Of a stretch of 64,000 nt of DNA, positions 42,676 through 54,569 are shown in pieces (position 1 is the stretch's first letter; every line of letters starts with the position of its first letter). The position numbers and the translations under genes are program-made. The notes under the pieces were generated by a model. That model was not told where the DNA came from, ran no database searches, and saw nothing but the letters and a program-made list of their open reading frames with translations. This stretch comes from Methylophilaceae bacterium 11 (GTDB taxonomy: Bacteria > Pseudomonadota > Gammaproteobacteria > Burkholderiales > Methylophilaceae), in NCBI GenBank assembly GCA_000525025.1, contig JCKJ01000001.1, forward strand, positions 1,550,001 through 1,614,000, written 5' to 3'.

Positions 42676-45381
42676 TTAAAACTCTGCCCAATCATCATCC
42701 GTACCCGTTTTCGCGTAGCTCTGTGCTGCAACTGGTTTGGCTTGTACCTGATCCGATTTATGTGTTTGGGCCGGTTTGCGCACTTGGGTCGGTTTGCTAT
42801 AGGCCACACTGGCTACTTTTGCTGATGATTGATGATATGAAGCAGAGCTGCCTTCAATACTAAATACGCTCACGGTATTCATTAGCTCGTCTGCTTGCTC
42901 CATCAAGGATTCAGCTGCCGCTGCTGCTTGTTCAACCAATGCAGTGTTTTGCTGTGTGGTGTCATCCATACGAATAATGGCGTCATTGACTTGTGAAATA
43001 CCCACGCTTTGCTCTTGTGAAGCCGCTGATATCTCGGCAATGATGTCTGCCACATGTTTTACCGAAGTCACAATCTCTTGCATGGTGGCACCGGCGTTTT
43101 CTACTTGCTTAGTACCTTCTGTGGTTTTGCTGACAGAATCGGTGATCAGCTCTTTAATTTCTTTGGCTGCACTGGCAGAACGTTGTGCTAGGCTACGTAC
43201 CTCGCCTGCTACTACGGCAAAACCACGGCCCTGTTCACCTGCACGAGCTGCTTCTACCGCAGCGTTTAGCGCCAAGATATTAGTTTGGAAAGCAATACCG
43301 TCAATCACGCTGATAATGTCTTCAATTTTGCGTGCGCTCTCATTAATCGCGCTCATGGTATACACCACTTCACCCACGGCTTGACCGCCCTTCACTGCCA
43401 CATCGGAGGCAGTAATGGCTAATTGGTTGGCTTGTTTTGCGTTGTCGGCATTCTGTTTCACAGTGCTGGACAACTCATCCATGCTGGACGCTGTTTTTTC
43501 TAGATTGGCGGCTTGCTCTTCGGTACGGCGACTTAAATCGGAGTTACCTTGCGCGATTTCTTTAGCAGCCGTATTGATGGTTTCTGCAGCCACTTTTACG
43601 GTGGTGATTGGGGTCACAATCATGTCTAGGGTTTCATTCATACCCTCTACAATTTTGCGATAATCACCAAGATGGCGTGAGGCATCAGCACGCACAGACA
43701 CACGACCATCCCGAGCAGCATCAGCCAACAGCTGCGCATCTTCGTTCAGATTTTTTAGGTTGCTACGCACTTGCTCAATGGTTTCGTTAATAAATGCTTT
43801 TTTGCCAGGGAACTGCTCTAATGGCGCACTAAAATTACCCTCACCAAAGGCTTTGACTACCTGCATCGATTTTTGATTCATATCCAGCAAGCCAGCCATC
43901 ATTTTGTTGACGGACTTAGCGAGCGTACTGAAATCACCTTTAAACATGTCGTCACGTAAGGTCATGTCTATGCTGCCTTTTTCGTGCTCGCCACTCACCC
44001 AATTCACAGACTCAATCAGGCCTTTAAGATTGCCACCAATTTTCTTGATGTTCTTGTTAATGTAGGCTTTTTCACCTGGGAATTCTTTAATATTGGCTGA
44101 GAAATCGCCGTTGCCAAACTGGCTGACACACTCCATGACCGCTTTATTCTCGTCGATATACTCATTCACCATGCTATTGACGCCAATCGCCAACAAGCGA
44201 TAGTCACCGGCAAACTTGTCTGTATCTATCACAAAGTTGGTGTTACCTTTGCTGTGCTCTTCGGCCATCAAACGCATATCAGAAATAAGTGCGTGGATAT
44301 TGCCACGTAGCCCTTCTACACCCTCATTGACCAAGGCCAATTTGCCTGGGAATTTCTCTAACGGCACGTCAAAGTCGCCTTTAGCAAAGCTATTGACGCA
44401 GCTTGTCGTTTTGGTCATGACCGCTACGTGATTGGCCACCATACGATTGATGCCAATGGCCATATCGCGGTACGCACCTTTAAATTTGCTTACATCGATA
44501 TTCGCGTCCACATTGCCTTGCTGATGTTCGGCATCCATGCGTGCCATTTCACGGTCAATCTGGATAAGCGTTTCTGAGGCAAGTGCCAGTGCGCCAATGA
44601 CATTGGCACCTTGATTGGAATGTGATGTATTGGCACTAAAATCACCTTCGGCAATATGTTGGGCCGCTGCCAATGCTTCTGAAGCCTCACCGCCAAGCTG
44701 ACGGATGACATGCGTCACTACAGCAAATAAACCGGCTAATGCAATGCTCAATGCAATGAATGCCAATACTAAGGATTGTGTGCGTGCAGATTGCACTTGT
44801 GCAGGCACTTCAGTTTCAATCACTTTGTAAGCCTTGTCATTCAATACGACTAATTCATCAATCACCGCACGGTGTTGTTGATAGGCATTTTTAAGGTTAT
44901 TCAGCGCAGCATCAATACGTTTGGCATCGCCAGAACGCACGGCTGGAATCAATTGATTATCACGCACACGAATGAATGTCTCACCTGTGGGGATAAGTGA
45001 TTCCGTCAGGATTTTTTTCAGCTGTGGTTGTGTCTCTACCCAGAACGCAGCGCGTTTGGTAAAGGCCTCTGACAATTGCTCGCTTTTATCAATTAAAGGC
45101 TGTAAAGGCGCATTTTTAATGGCTGCCATCTCAAGCGCAACCTGCCAAGACTCCAGCAAATAAGCGGGTGGCGGCAGAATATCTGCGGCCAAATTTTTAT
45201 GTGCCTGAATGTTTTGATAGACCTCACCATTGACCAATACTTTATCAAAAGCACGGTCTGCCATGACGCCAGCAAACGCAAACCCTAATACCATGACGCC
45301 AATCAATAACAACAGTTGCGTCTTTAATTTCAAACTGCGTAATTGGCTCATCACAATATTTTCCTTTTTCATTGTTGCCAT
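42676..45381 (-). CDS. Methyl-accepting chemotaxis protein with poly-HAMP array, copy 2
   Basis: Chemoreceptor, 901 residues. It has a membrane segment ([18 protein letters not shown]), a periplasmic helical domain of about 170 residues unlike that of copy 1, a second membrane segment ([23 protein letters not shown]), and an array of poly-HAMP repeats ([45 protein letters not shown], and so on). The hairpin tip is the same as in copy 1. The C-terminal tail has a proline/Lys/Gln linker and ends GTDDDWAEF, a pentapeptide of the NWETF class for CheR/CheB docking. Start ATG with AAGGA seven bases before. Confidence 0.93.
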   Translation of the reverse strand: MATMKKENIVMSQLRSLKLKTQLLLLIGVMVLGFAFAGVMADRAFDKVLVNGEVYQNIQAHKNLAADILPPPAYLLESWQVALEMAAIKNAPLQPLIDKSEQLSEAFTKRAAFWVETQPQLKKILTESLIPTGETFIRVRDNQLIPAVRSGDAKRIDAALNNLKNAYQQHRAVIDELVVLNDKAYKVIETEVPAQVQSARTQSLVLAFIALSIALAGLFAVVTHVIRQLGGEASEALAAAQHIAEGDFSANTSHSNQGANVIGALALASETLIQIDREMARMDAEHQQGNVDANIDVSKFKGAYRDMAIGINRMVANHVAVMTKTTSCVNSFAKGDFDVPLEKFPGKLALVNEGVEGLRGNIHALISDMRLMAEEHSKGNTNFVIDTDKFAGDYRLLAIGVNSMVNEYIDENKAVMECVSQFGNGDFSANIKEFPGEKAYINKNIKKIGGNLKGLIESVNWVSGEHEKGSIDMTLRDDMFKGDFSTLAKSVNKMMAGLLDMNQKSMQVVKAFGEGNFSAPLEQFPGKKAFINETIEQVRSNLKNLNEDAQLLADAARDGRVSVRADASRHLGDYRKIVEGMNETLDMIVTPITTVKVAAETINTAAKEIAQGNSDLSRRTEEQAANLEKTASSMDELSSTVKQNADNAKQANQLAITASDVAVKGGQAVGEVVYTMSAINESARKIEDIISVIDGIAFQTNILALNAAVEAARAGEQGRGFAVVAGEVRSLAQRSASAAKEIKELITDSVSKTTEGTKQVENAGATMQEIVTSVKHVADIIAEISAASQEQSVGISQVNDAIIRMDDTTQQNTALVEQAAAAAESLMEQADELMNTVSVFSIEGSSASYHQSSAKVASVAYSKPTQVRKPAQTHKSDQVQAKPVAAQSYAKTGTDDDWAEF

Positions 45382-45497
45382 GTTGCATCCTTAATTTCTT
45401 CAACCACTATTCAAATGTATTATGGGTGGACGCAAGCTGTTTTATATTGGCGATTAAGTAGGCTTAAACCGCTCAATTCTTGCGTCACACGCTAAAG

Positions 45498-48152
45498 TTA
45501 AAATTCTTCCCAATCACCATCATCCGTGCCTGTCTTCATCGATACTTTGGTAGGCGCAGGTTGACTAAGTGGTTTTGATTGGACAGCTGGTTTTGATTGC
45601 ATAACCGGTTTAGAGGCGCTACGCATTGGACTGTGTGTTGCACGACGATCCGTACCTACAGTATCCAACTTGAATACGCTCACCACTTCCGACAGCTGAT
45701 TGGCTTGTTCCAGCAATGATTCCGCTGCAGCTGCAGCCTCTTCGACTAATGCCGCATTTTGCTGCGTCACTTCATCCATGCTGGTCACAGCTTGATTCAC
45801 CTGGTCAATGCCTGTAGTTTGTTCTGCAGAAGCCGCTGCAATCTCACTGATAATGTCGGCAACACGCTGTACAGAAACCACGACTTCTTCCATCGTAGTC
45901 CCCGCGTTTTCCACCAACTTGGTGCCTTCGGCTGTTTTATTCACAGAATCGGTAATCAGTTCTTTGATCTCTTTGGCCGCACTGGCTGAACGTTGTGCCA
46001 AGTTACGCACCTCACCCGCCACCACTGCAAAGCCACGGCCTTGCTCACCAGCACGCGCCGCTTCTACCGCCGCGTTTAATGCCAAGATATTGGTTTGGAA
46101 GGCAATGCCGTCAATCACGCTGATAATGTCTTCAATTTTATGGGCGCTCTCGTTAATGCCTGTCATGGTATTCACCACTTCGGCCACCACTTGACCACCT
46201 TTGACAGCCACACCAGAGGCGGTAATCGCCAGCTGATTTGCTTGTTTTGCGTTGTCCGCATTTTGTTTAACGGTGCCAGCCAACTCTTCCATGCTGGCTG
46301 CTGTTTCTTCTAAGCTAGAGGCTTGTTGCTCTGTGCGCGCAGACAAATCACTATTGCCGGTGGATATTTCGCCAGCGGCAGTGGCAATTGTTTCTACGGC
46401 CGCTTTAACGGCGGTAATGGGCGCCACAATCATATCCAGCGTTTGATTCACGCCTTCTACAATTTGACGGAAATTACCTTGGTGTTGCGTGGTGTCTGCG
46501 CGTTGGGTCACACGGCCTTCGGTAGCCGCTTCCGCCAGCATATTCGCATCGGTGACCAAGCGATTGATCGCATCGATACAAGTGTTTAAGTTAGTCTTAA
46601 TGACATTAAAGTCGCCACTGTAATCATCGGTAATCTTCGCTGGGATATTGCCTTTAGAGATGTTCTCTACATACTCTGCAGCCATGTTCAGCGGGTTAAT
46701 CACAGAGTCCAATGTAGCATTGACGCCTTCCACAATCTTACGGAAATCTCCCTGATGTTGATTTGCGTCTGCACGCGTCGCCAGCTTGCCTTCTACTGCG
46801 GCTTGCGCCAAGCGTGAAGCATCGGCAACCAAGGCATTGACTGCATCAATACAGGTATTGAGGTTATGTTTAATGGTATTAAAGTCACCACTGTAATCGT
46901 CTGTAATTTTCGCGGGGATATTGCCCTTAGAAATGCTATCCACATAGCTAGCAGCAACGTTAAGCGGGTTAATCACAGCGTCTAATGTGTCGTTAACACC
47001 TTGTACAATCTTGTAGAAATCACCTTGGTGTTTACTTGCATCGGCACGGGTAGATAAGCGCCCCTCTACGGCTGCATGCGCCAAAATATCGGCATCCGCT
47101 ACAAGCGCTTGGATATTGGCACGTACCTGCTCAATGGCTTCATTCACAAACGCTTTTTTACCTGGGAACTGTTCCAGCTCAGCGGTCAGATTACCTTCAC
47201 CAAATGCTTTCACTACTTGAATGGCTTTTTGGTTCATCTCAATATGACCCGCCACCATTTTATTGATGCCTTTGGCCATCTCTGAATAGCCGCCTTTAAA
47301 GCGTGTAGCATCTACGGTACAGTCAATATCGCCCGCATCATGTTGCTGGCTGACATACTGCAAAGATTGCACCAAGCCGTCTAAGGTTTTTTGTAAGCTG
47401 CGGATAGAGTAAGCAACACTGGCTTTGTCATGCTCAGCCAACTCAATTTTTTGCGTTAAATGGCCTTCTACAAAGTTTTTGGCAATCACAGACAGCGCAG
47501 CTGGCTCCATGCCAAGTTGCTGCATTAAATTACGTTTGATGTAGAGACCAATGCACACCACTGCTGCCAAGATGGATCCGGCAATCACGAGCAACAGCAA
47601 TACCGCGCCAGCCTTCATTTCTGCGGCTTGTTTGGCGCTAGCTTGGCCTAACTCAAAGTTGAACTCACGGTGCTCTTTGATTGCATTTTGAACTTGCTCT
47701 ACCTTGATGGATGACGCCAACAAACTATCACGCGCATTATTTTTCTTATTCGCCAAAGACAGTGTGAGTACTTCACCGCCCATTTGGTCGTACTCGGCCA
47801 ACATGGCAAAATCTTTATCGAGATAAGCTTTATCTTTCTCGTTACTTACATTGTTTTTTTCGTAACCTTTAAGCGTAGATGTCAGCAAGTTATGTGTTTC
47901 AGCCACTTGCGTTTCAATCACTTGCATTTTGGCGCTATCGGTATTTAGCATATGCTGCCAAATCAAGCTGTTTAAGCGCTCAAATTGTGCGAGTGCACGA
48001 TCCAACACTTCTACGCTCGGGGCTGAATTTTGATTTGCATAATTGGTGGTTTCGTAAATGCGGTTCATTTGAATATAGCTGACACCCGCCAGAGAAAACA
48101 ACCCGACCGCTGCTAACAAAATTAGCGCATACATTCTATTGGCAACACTCAT
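45498..48152 (-). CDS. Methyl-accepting chemotaxis protein with poly-HAMP array, copy 3
   Basis: Chemoreceptor, 884 residues from the ATG at 48152 (GGAG site; a TTG frame starts at 48164). The order is a membrane segment ([20 protein letters not shown]), a periplasmic 4-helix domain, a membrane segment ([22 protein letters not shown]), a HAMP, then a distinct set of tandem repeats: two nearly identical copies of a module ending [23 protein letters not shown] / [23 protein letters not shown]. The C-terminal tail is Pro/Lys/Ser-rich and ends [10 protein letters not shown]. It is the first gene of a run reading toward fae and cheR. Confidence 0.93.
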   Translation of the reverse strand: MSVANRMYALILLAAVGLFSLAGVSYIQMNRIYETTNYANQNSAPSVEVLDRALAQFERLNSLIWQHMLNTDSAKMQVIETQVAETHNLLTSTLKGYEKNNVSNEKDKAYLDKDFAMLAEYDQMGGEVLTLSLANKKNNARDSLLASSIKVEQVQNAIKEHREFNFELGQASAKQAAEMKAGAVLLLLVIAGSILAAVVCIGLYIKRNLMQQLGMEPAALSVIAKNFVEGHLTQKIELAEHDKASVAYSIRSLQKTLDGLVQSLQYVSQQHDAGDIDCTVDATRFKGGYSEMAKGINKMVAGHIEMNQKAIQVVKAFGEGNLTAELEQFPGKKAFVNEAIEQVRANIQALVADADILAHAAVEGRLSTRADASKHQGDFYKIVQGVNDTLDAVINPLNVAASYVDSISKGNIPAKITDDYSGDFNTIKHNLNTCIDAVNALVADASRLAQAAVEGKLATRADANQHQGDFRKIVEGVNATLDSVINPLNMAAEYVENISKGNIPAKITDDYSGDFNVIKTNLNTCIDAINRLVTDANMLAEAATEGRVTQRADTTQHQGNFRQIVEGVNQTLDMIVAPITAVKAAVETIATAAGEISTGNSDLSARTEQQASSLEETAASMEELAGTVKQNADNAKQANQLAITASGVAVKGGQVVAEVVNTMTGINESAHKIEDIISVIDGIAFQTNILALNAAVEAARAGEQGRGFAVVAGEVRNLAQRSASAAKEIKELITDSVNKTAEGTKLVENAGTTMEEVVVSVQRVADIISEIAAASAEQTTGIDQVNQAVTSMDEVTQQNAALVEEAAAAAESLLEQANQLSEVVSVFKLDTVGTDRRATHSPMRSASKPVMQSKPAVQSKPLSQPAPTKVSMKTGTDDGDWEEF

Positions 48153-48226
48153 TTTTTTCTCCAAACGATATTCATTTCTATATTTCCCAGTTGATTAGGT
48201 GTGTTATTAGTTGTCTTACTTTACTC

Positions 48227-48241
48227 ATTTAACGACACCAT
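48227..48241 (-). promoter_or_regulatory. 15-base motif shared with the flhD/flhB intergenic region
   Basis: Reads ATGGTGTCGTTAAAT on the minus strand, 75 bases before the receptor copy 3 start. The identical 15-mer occurs on the plus strand at 59806-59820 between flhD and flhB. It may be a shared regulator site. Confidence 0.45.
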
Positions 48242-48341
48242 TTTGTACTTTCTGAAGGCCATTTCATTACTAGAAAAGCATCGTAAATACCCCTCTTTTC
48301 CAAATCACATGTCACCCAATGCCTGTAAACCGTTTCCCCAT

Positions 48342-48379
48342 AAAAAATGCCCCTCAGCGCGATACTGAGAGGCATTTTT
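48342..48379 (-). terminator. Terminator after the small exported protein
   Basis: AAAAATGCC-CTCAG arms paired with CTGAG-GGCATTTTT, T-runs on both sides. It separates receptor copy 3 from the small gene at 48444, giving that gene its own transcript end. The remaining bases of 48165-48443 hold the shared 15-mer only. Confidence 0.82.
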
Positions 48380-48443
48380 AGTTGTACTATTTTTCGATTA
48401 TATCGATCGATAAATTTAGCAATTAAGCTATCAAAATTACATC

Positions 48444-48683
48444 TTATTTACTCACTAATTTTTTAGTTTCTTTAGAAGCATCAGCAACTTCTGTTTTTTT
48501 CTTAGCGGCAGCATCTGCAACAGCGTTACCCTTCATGTGTGCAGCTGTGGCTTCCGGGCTACCTTCTTCATAACATACGCGGCCCATCATAGACACTGTG
48601 CATACTTCCGCTGCTAGTGCTTGCTGTGTTGCTAAAGCTAAAACCAATGTTGTTAATGTTGTTGCTACTAATTTAACTGCCAT
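48444..48683 (-). CDS. Small exported protein between chemoreceptor genes
   Basis: The 79-residue product has a signal peptide (VKLVATTLTTLVLALATQQALA-AEVCTV) and a mature part of about 55 residues: a Cys pair (EVCTVSMMGRVCYEEGSPEATAAH), then an Ala/Lys/Thr-rich helical tail (AVADAAAKKKTEVADASKETKKLVSK). The start ATG at 48683 has GGAG just upstream. It is a small periplasmic protein with a likely disulphide, located between receptor copies 3 and 4 and bordered by terminators on both sides. Function unknown; a periplasmic ligand-presenting partner for a receptor is only speculation. Confidence 0.7.
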   Translation of the reverse strand: MAVKLVATTLTTLVLALATQQALAAEVCTVSMMGRVCYEEGSPEATAAHMKGNAVADAAAKKKTEVADASKETKKLVSK

Positions 48684-48936
48684 AAACACTCCGTTACTAG
48701 GATTAAAAAAGGTCTAGTTATTGATCTCGTACAAATATCTCATACAAAAATCTCGTACAAAACTAAACCACTTATTAAAATTAACGGAGCGGCTCCTACA
48801 ATCTTTAAGACTTTTACAATGTAGTTACAAATATTTTTTTTACTCGCAATACACCATGATGCATATTGACGAAATGTCTTTGAAACCCGCGTGAATACAT
48901 CATTTTTGCAACATCCCATACTGACCCATACAATAA

Positions 48937-48966
48937 AAAACAGCGGGCATTTAGCCCGCTGTTTTA
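48937..48966 (-). terminator. Terminator of the motAB-cheAW-receptor operon
   Basis: Perfect 12-bp arms AAAACAGCGGGC / GCCCGCTGTTTT around ATTTA, then TTTATTG on the minus strand, 28 bases past the receptor 4 stop. Confidence 0.88.
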
Positions 48967-48993
48967 TGTCCACTGATTTGCTTGCAGATTGGT

Positions 48994-51588
48994 TTAAAAC
49001 TCTTCCCAATCTCCGTCATCTGTACCGGTTTTCATCGATACTTTTGCTGGGGCTGGTCTTGCAACAGGTCTTGCGGTTGCCACCGGTTTTGGTGCGCTGC
49101 GCATTGGACTGCTGTGTGAACGACGCTCATGTTGAGCAGCACCTTGCAGCTTAAAGCTACTAACCACATCCATTAAGCTAACGGCTTGGTCAACGAGTGA
49201 TTCAGCTGCTGCTGCTGCTTCTTCCACCAAGGCCGCATTTTGCTGTGTCACTTCGTCCATGCTGGTAATCGCGTTATTGACTTGATCAATACCAGCACTT
49301 TGCTCACTTGAAGCCGCTGAAATCTCACCCATGATGTCCGTTACACGTTGTACTGATGACACAATCTCAGTCATGGTAGTCCCTGCGTTTTCCACTAAGC
49401 GCGTGCCTTCTTGCACTTTGCTCACAGAGTCTGAAATCAGTTCTTTAATCTCTTTAGCGGCACTGGCAGAACGTTGTGCCAAGTTACGCACTTCACCTGC
49501 GACTACGGCAAAACCACGGCCTTGTTCACCCGCACGCGCTGCTTCTACAGCAGCGTTCAACGCCAAGATATTCGTTTGGAAGGCGATGCCGTCGATAACA
49601 CTGATGATGTCTTCAATTTTGCGTGCACTAGTATTAATCTCACTCATGGTATGCACCACGTTGCCGACTACCTCTCCACCTTTAACTGCCACGCCTGATG
49701 CCGCAGCAGCCAACTGATTGGCTTGTTTTGCGTTCTCAGCATTTTGTTTGACGGTGGATGAGAGTTGCTCCATGCTGGAAGCAGTTTCTTCGAGTGAAGA
49801 CGCTTGCTGTTCAGTACGTTGAGACAGGTCATTGTTGCCAGTTGAGATTTCGCCAGCCGCTGTGTTAATGGTTTCACCTGCCTCACGAACAGACATTAGC
49901 ACTTCAGTCATCTTGTCCATCAGCGCATTCACACCATCGCATAAACTCGCAATTGCACCTGTTTTTCCTTCTAATGGTACACGGCTGGTTAAGTCACCTA
50001 CTTTAGCTGACTCAATCACTTGTTGTGTTTCTTGCACTGCAGCGTCTAAAGCTTCGCTCGCTTTGTGCTGCTCTGTGATATCGGTGGCATATTTGACTAC
50101 TTTAAATGGTTTACCGCTTGCATCAAATATTGGGTTGTAAGATGCTTGCAACCAAATCTCTTTACCCCCTTTACCAATACGTTTGTATTGACCTGCATCT
50201 GCTTCACCACTGCCTAATTTATCCCAAAATGCTTTGTATTCTGGGCTAGCTTTGTATGCCGCATCGATAAACATACTGTGATGATTGCCAACAATTTCTT
50301 GCTGGCTGTAACCAGTAGCTGACGCAAAATTATCATTCACGGCTGTAATATTTCCTTTTAAGTCAAATTCGATGATGCCCATGACTTTGCCAATGGCAGA
50401 CAACTGACCGCTGAAGTCCGCTGCTTTTTGTTGAATTTTAGTAATGTCAGTGGCGTACTTCACCACTTTGAATGCTTTGCCATCTAAGCCGAAAATCGGG
50501 TTGTAAGACGCTTGCAACCAAACTTCCGTGCCATTTTTACCAATGCGTTTGTAAACGCCTTCGTCCGCTTCACCTCTGCCCAACCTATCCCAAAAGTCTT
50601 TGTATTCCTTACTAGACTTATAGGCAGCATCTACAAACATACTGTGGTGGTTGCCCACAATTTCTTTTTCTGAATAGCCTGTGACATTGATGAAGTTATC
50701 ATTGACTGCAAGAATATTGCCTTTCAGATCAAACTCAATCACGCCTTGAATTTTACTAATCGCTTTAAGTTGACCTAGGTAATTGATTGCTTCTTTTTTT
50801 TCTTCGGTAATACAAGTAGAAATTACTCTAACTTTATGCACGTTGCCTGATTGATCTAAAATCGGCGCAAACGAACCTGAGAACCAAAACTCACGACCAT
50901 CTTTTGCAACTCTTCTAATTTGCGCTCTTTGTGGAATGCCTTTTTTCACATTCTCCCAGATGGCTTTGTATGATTCACTGTTGTAATCATCTTTGGTCAG
51001 CAATATGCTTGCGCTTTTACCAATCAGTTCGTCAGCTGTATATCCCAGCGTTTTCAACACAGTGTCATTCACGCTTAGAATATTGCCTTCTAAACTAAGC
51101 TCGTAACTATTAAACACCATATTGAAAGCAGTATGCGTCGCCTCTAAATCAAGCTGCGCTGTTTTTTCTGCGGTCACATCAGTAAAAAAGCTATATACCT
51201 TGGACAATTTGTTTGTTTTGTCTAAAGCGGGGGCAAAATATCCTTGCATCCATACATCTTCGCCAGTTTTCCCTCTAAAGCAAAAAGTGTCAGATTGTGA
51301 TTTTCCTTCAGCCAAACCAGACCACAGTGTTTTTTGCTTTTGCTTGTTCGCTTCTGTATCAGTCATTAAGAACTGATGCGGCTGGCTCACTAACTCTTTT
51401 TCTGTGTAGCCAAGCGCTTTTTGTGCATTTGCATTTGCGCTAAGAATAGTGCCATTGGCATCAAACTCAATCACACATCTGGCTTTATCGATTTCCGTCT
51501 TCAGTGCTTTAAATTCAGTCACTTCTTCATTTAATTGCTGTACGCCAGAGGTTTGATTGGCTAATTTATTTACAATGCTGGATAACAT
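48994..51588 (-). CDS. Soluble chemoreceptor with four tandem PAS domains
   Basis: Methyl-accepting chemotaxis protein, 864 residues, with no membrane segments. It has four PAS/PAC units (about residues 28-140, 150-270, 275-395, 396-515), each with the GY-ELVG or GYSEKEIVG-type pocket. The third and fourth are near-duplicates ([18 protein letters not shown] vs [27 protein letters not shown] vs [11 protein letters not shown]). A single HAMP-less linker leads to a signalling domain with the standard tip, and the C-terminal tail ends [13 protein letters not shown] receptors of this layout usually sense cytoplasmic redox or energy state through FAD or haem; the cofactor cannot be read here. Confidence 0.93.
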   Translation of the reverse strand: MLSSIVNKLANQTSGVQQLNEEVTEFKALKTEIDKARCVIEFDANGTILSANANAQKALGYTEKELVSQPHQFLMTDTEANKQKQKTLWSGLAEGKSQSDTFCFRGKTGEDVWMQGYFAPALDKTNKLSKVYSFFTDVTAEKTAQLDLEATHTAFNMVFNSYELSLEGNILSVNDTVLKTLGYTADELIGKSASILLTKDDYNSESYKAIWENVKKGIPQRAQIRRVAKDGREFWFSGSFAPILDQSGNVHKVRVISTCITEEKKEAINYLGQLKAISKIQGVIEFDLKGNILAVNDNFINVTGYSEKEIVGNHHSMFVDAAYKSSKEYKDFWDRLGRGEADEGVYKRIGKNGTEVWLQASYNPIFGLDGKAFKVVKYATDITKIQQKAADFSGQLSAIGKVMGIIEFDLKGNITAVNDNFASATGYSQQEIVGNHHSMFIDAAYKASPEYKAFWDKLGSGEADAGQYKRIGKGGKEIWLQASYNPIFDASGKPFKVVKYATDITEQHKASEALDAAVQETQQVIESAKVGDLTSRVPLEGKTGAIASLCDGVNALMDKMTEVLMSVREAGETINTAAGEISTGNNDLSQRTEQQASSLEETASSMEQLSSTVKQNAENAKQANQLAAAASGVAVKGGEVVGNVVHTMSEINTSARKIEDIISVIDGIAFQTNILALNAAVEAARAGEQGRGFAVVAGEVRNLAQRSASAAKEIKELISDSVSKVQEGTRLVENAGTTMTEIVSSVQRVTDIMGEISAASSEQSAGIDQVNNAITSMDEVTQQNAALVEEAAAAAESLVDQAVSLMDVVSSFKLQGAAQHERRSHSSPMRSAPKPVATARPVARPAPAKVSMKTGTDDGDWEEF

Positions 51589-51618
51589 AAGATTCCCCCA
51601 AGGAATTTTCGTAAACCG

Positions 51619-52125
51619 TTAATGGATAGAAGCGTCAATGAGTTCCATCTCTTGGCTACTCATGAGCTTTTCAATGTCTACCAAAATCAGCATGTGTTGC
51701 TCGACCGTGGCCAACCCTACAATGTATTTAGTGTCTATGCTGGTCACTAAAGTCGGCACTTCACGTAGTTGGTCTTCTTTTAATGCCATCACATCAGATA
51801 CACCATCGACCACGATGCCCACAATACGGCCACTCAAGTTAAGAATAATGACGACTGTAAACTCGTCATATTCCACCTTGCCTAAATTAAATTTGATGCG
51901 TAAATCCACAATCGGCACGATCTTGCCGCGCAAATTGACTACCCCTTTAATAAAGTTTGGGGTATTCGCAATTTGCGTCACTGCGTCGTAACCGCGGATT
52001 TCTTGTACTTTGAGAATTTCCAGTCCGTATTGCTCTGTGCCTAGCACAAAAGTTAAATACTCACCTGCGGCGCTCTTAATGCCTGCGCTCGTGTTGGTGG
52101 AGACCGCTTCAGTATTCGTGTTCAT
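51619..52125 (-). CDS. cheW: CheW, receptor-kinase coupling protein
   Basis: Couples receptors to CheA. The 168-residue protein (start ATG at 52125, GGAG upstream; a GTG three codons earlier is possible) has the two SH3-like barrels: [50 protein letters not shown], and [19 protein letters not shown]. It lies 12 bases past cheA. Confidence 0.95.
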   Translation of the reverse strand: MNTNTEAVSTNTSAGIKSAAGEYLTFVLGTEQYGLEILKVQEIRGYDAVTQIANTPNFIKGVVNLRGKIVPIVDLRIKFNLGKVEYDEFTVVIILNLSGRIVGIVVDGVSDVMALKEDQLREVPTLVTSIDTKYIVGLATVEQHMLILVDIEKLMSSQEMELIDASIH

Positions 52126-52137
52126 TGCATTCACTCC

Positions 52138-54483
52138 TTATGCATTCGCTGGATTTGAAATGGAGGGGACAGCTTGATGCGAAAAAGTCGCAGCCCCAGT
52201 AATATAATTGGTGGTTTGGCCCATCTGAATAATCGCAGGCACATCCAAAATAAGCGCTACTGAGCCATCGCCCATGATGGTAGCGCCGGATACGCCTGGT
52301 ACTTTCTTAAAGTTGGTTTCCAAACTCTTAATCACCACTTGCTGCTGACCCACTAAACGATCGACAAACAAGGCTGATTTTTTACCATCCGCTTCAATGA
52401 GCACTAAGACGCCTTGTGTTGGATCTGTAATGTCGGTGTGATGATTGAATAAGCGGTGCAGCGCAATAATGGGCAGATATTCGCCACGTACATGCACCAT
52501 ATAGCCTTCACCTGTGACTGTTTTAATGTCTTCTGCTTTAGGTTGTAATGTCTCCACAATTAAGTTGAGCGGCACTACATAGACGCTATGACCAAGTGAG
52601 ACAGACATACCATCTAAAATAGCAAGCGTCAGTGGTAACGCAATCGAAATTGTCGTACCAAAGCCTAAAGCAGAACGAATCTCGACCACACCACCCATGG
52701 CAGTAATGTTTCGTTTCACCACGTCCATCCCTACACCTCGGCCAGACACATCGGTCACGACTTCAGCAGTTGAGAAACCTGGCGCAAAGATCAGTGAATA
52801 CACGTCACTATCCGACATGTTCTCATTGACAGCTAAACCATTGGACTGGGCTTTGGCTAAGATTCTGTCGCGGTTTAAGCCTGCGCCATCATCCGTGACC
52901 TCAATCACAATACTGCCGCCTTTATGGGCCGCAGACAGCGTTAATGTACCAGTCTCTGACTTACCTGCAGCTCTACGCTTTTCAGGTGTTTCAATACCGT
53001 GATCCACGCTGTTACGTACTAAGTGGGTCAATGGATCGACGATACGCTCGATCAAACCTTTGTCTAATTCTGTGGTTGCACCAATGGTGACAAACTCTAC
53101 TTTCTTGTTCAACTTGCCTGCTAAATCGCGCACCATGCGTGGGAAGCGTGAGAACACGAAGTCCATTGGCATCATACGAATCGACATCACAGACTCTTGC
53201 AAATCGCGTGTATTGCGTGTGAGCTGACCAACGCTATTGATTAAGGCCTCGTTCTGCACTGGATCCAATGCGTTCACACGTTGCTCGATCATGGCTTGAG
53301 TAATGACCAGCTCGCCAACTAAGTTAATCAGTTGATCGACTTTTTCAATCCCGACACGAATCGATGTCGTTTCCGCATTGGCTGGCGCTTTGTCGGACTC
53401 GCGTCTGGCTAATGTACGTTTCTCTGCTGGCTCTGCGCTACCTGCAGCTGGTTTAGCCGCTTCCGCTTTGGCCTCGACAGCAACAGCACTGGCACCTGCA
53501 TTTTCAGCCGTCAATTTAGTGTCGTCACCAATGAGCTGCGCTTTCTCTGCATCTGGATGTGGTTTGAATGGCGCAAAGAAACCGTAGCCTTCTTCTTGGC
53601 TCTCTTTACCATCTTCGGCAAACAAGCCATAGCCTACCTCTTCCTCTACTTTCACTTTACCATTGGCAACGGGCTCTGACTCAGCTTCGACCACAGCAGG
53701 TGCTGAGGGAGCAGGAGCAGCCACGGCAGCTTCAGGTGCAGCACCTGGCGCATTGCCCAAGGTAATGACCAAATCATCCGGATCTAAAATAAAGGAACAG
53801 ATAGAGACGATGTCATCTTGTGTGGAGTCAGTAATTAAGGTCAATACGTAGCGATCATTGGCACCTTTTGCCGCAGTCACCTCACCTAATAGCGCTAATT
53901 CATCTTTAATATTGGATAAATCTTTTTCTGAAATTTCTGGCAATGCCACATTAAACACTTGGTGGCCTGGTGGTAAATCGATGGCGATATCTGCCGCAAC
54001 AACCGGTGCTGGCGCTGTCGCAACAGGCGCGGGCGCTGCAACAGCAGGCGCAGTCTGTGGTGCTGGCGCGGCTTGTTGAGCTGGTGCAGCTTGGCTTGCC
54101 TCAGATAACGATTTCAATACCATTTTGACATCAGCCACTTGGTCTTGATCTACATCTGTCGCATGGCGATGTCCATCCAGTTCCATTTTCAACACATCTT
54201 TGGCCGCCAAAAATGCGTCTACATGTTCACCGGTCAATTTCATTTCATTCTTACGAATTTTATCCAACAGGTTTTCCAGCACATGCGTAATTTCAGCCAT
54301 GTCCATAAAACCAAATGTTGCAGCGCCACCTTTAATGGAGTGCGCTGCTCTAAAAATCGCATTTAAATCTTCTGTATCGGGCTGATCAATATCAATCCCT
54401 AGTAACAGGCGTTCTGCTTCAGCAAGCAGCTCATCTGCTTCATCAAAGAAGACCTCATAAAACTGACTCATGTCTATTGTCAT
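52138..54483 (-). CDS. cheA: CheA, chemotaxis histidine kinase
   Basis: Central kinase of the pathway, 781 residues from the ATG at 54483. Order: Hpt domain with the phospho-His in FRAAHSIKGGAATFGF; a P2-like region (LDPDDLVITLGN) inside long Ala/Pro/Val linkers; dimer domain (IRVGIEKVDQLINLVGELVITQAMIEQR); HATPase (VRNSVDHGIETPEKRRAAGK, DDGAGLNRDRI, GRGVGMDVVKRN); and CheW-like domain (GHSVYVVPLNLIVETLQPK, VLVLIEADGKKSALFVD). Two aromatic mini-repeats, GYGLFAEDGK and GYGFFAPFKP, sit in the linker between P2 and the dimer domain, at about 275-330. Confidence 0.95.
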   Translation of the reverse strand: MTIDMSQFYEVFFDEADELLAEAERLLLGIDIDQPDTEDLNAIFRAAHSIKGGAATFGFMDMAEITHVLENLLDKIRKNEMKLTGEHVDAFLAAKDVLKMELDGHRHATDVDQDQVADVKMVLKSLSEASQAAPAQQAAPAPQTAPAVAAPAPVATAPAPVVAADIAIDLPPGHQVFNVALPEISEKDLSNIKDELALLGEVTAAKGANDRYVLTLITDSTQDDIVSICSFILDPDDLVITLGNAPGAAPEAAVAAPAPSAPAVVEAESEPVANGKVKVEEEVGYGLFAEDGKESQEEGYGFFAPFKPHPDAEKAQLIGDDTKLTAENAGASAVAVEAKAEAAKPAAGSAEPAEKRTLARRESDKAPANAETTSIRVGIEKVDQLINLVGELVITQAMIEQRVNALDPVQNEALINSVGQLTRNTRDLQESVMSIRMMPMDFVFSRFPRMVRDLAGKLNKKVEFVTIGATTELDKGLIERIVDPLTHLVRNSVDHGIETPEKRRAAGKSETGTLTLSAAHKGGSIVIEVTDDGAGLNRDRILAKAQSNGLAVNENMSDSDVYSLIFAPGFSTAEVVTDVSGRGVGMDVVKRNITAMGGVVEIRSALGFGTTISIALPLTLAILDGMSVSLGHSVYVVPLNLIVETLQPKAEDIKTVTGEGYMVHVRGEYLPIIALHRLFNHHTDITDPTQGVLVLIEADGKKSALFVDRLVGQQQVVIKSLETNFKKVPGVSGATIMGDGSVALILDVPAIIQMGQTTNYITGAATFSHQAVPSISNPANA

Positions 54484-54569
54484 TGTGGTACCCCGTTTTT
54501 CATTGTGTACGTCCGGCTTGCATCTATTAAACTCGCCCAACGTTGCGGATATCTCTTCATCTCTATACT

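Noticed and set aside
48740-49009. Minus-strand frame overlapping the 3' end of receptor copy 4
   Set aside because: It runs through the operon terminator and the receptor stop in another frame; shadow of noncoding sequence.
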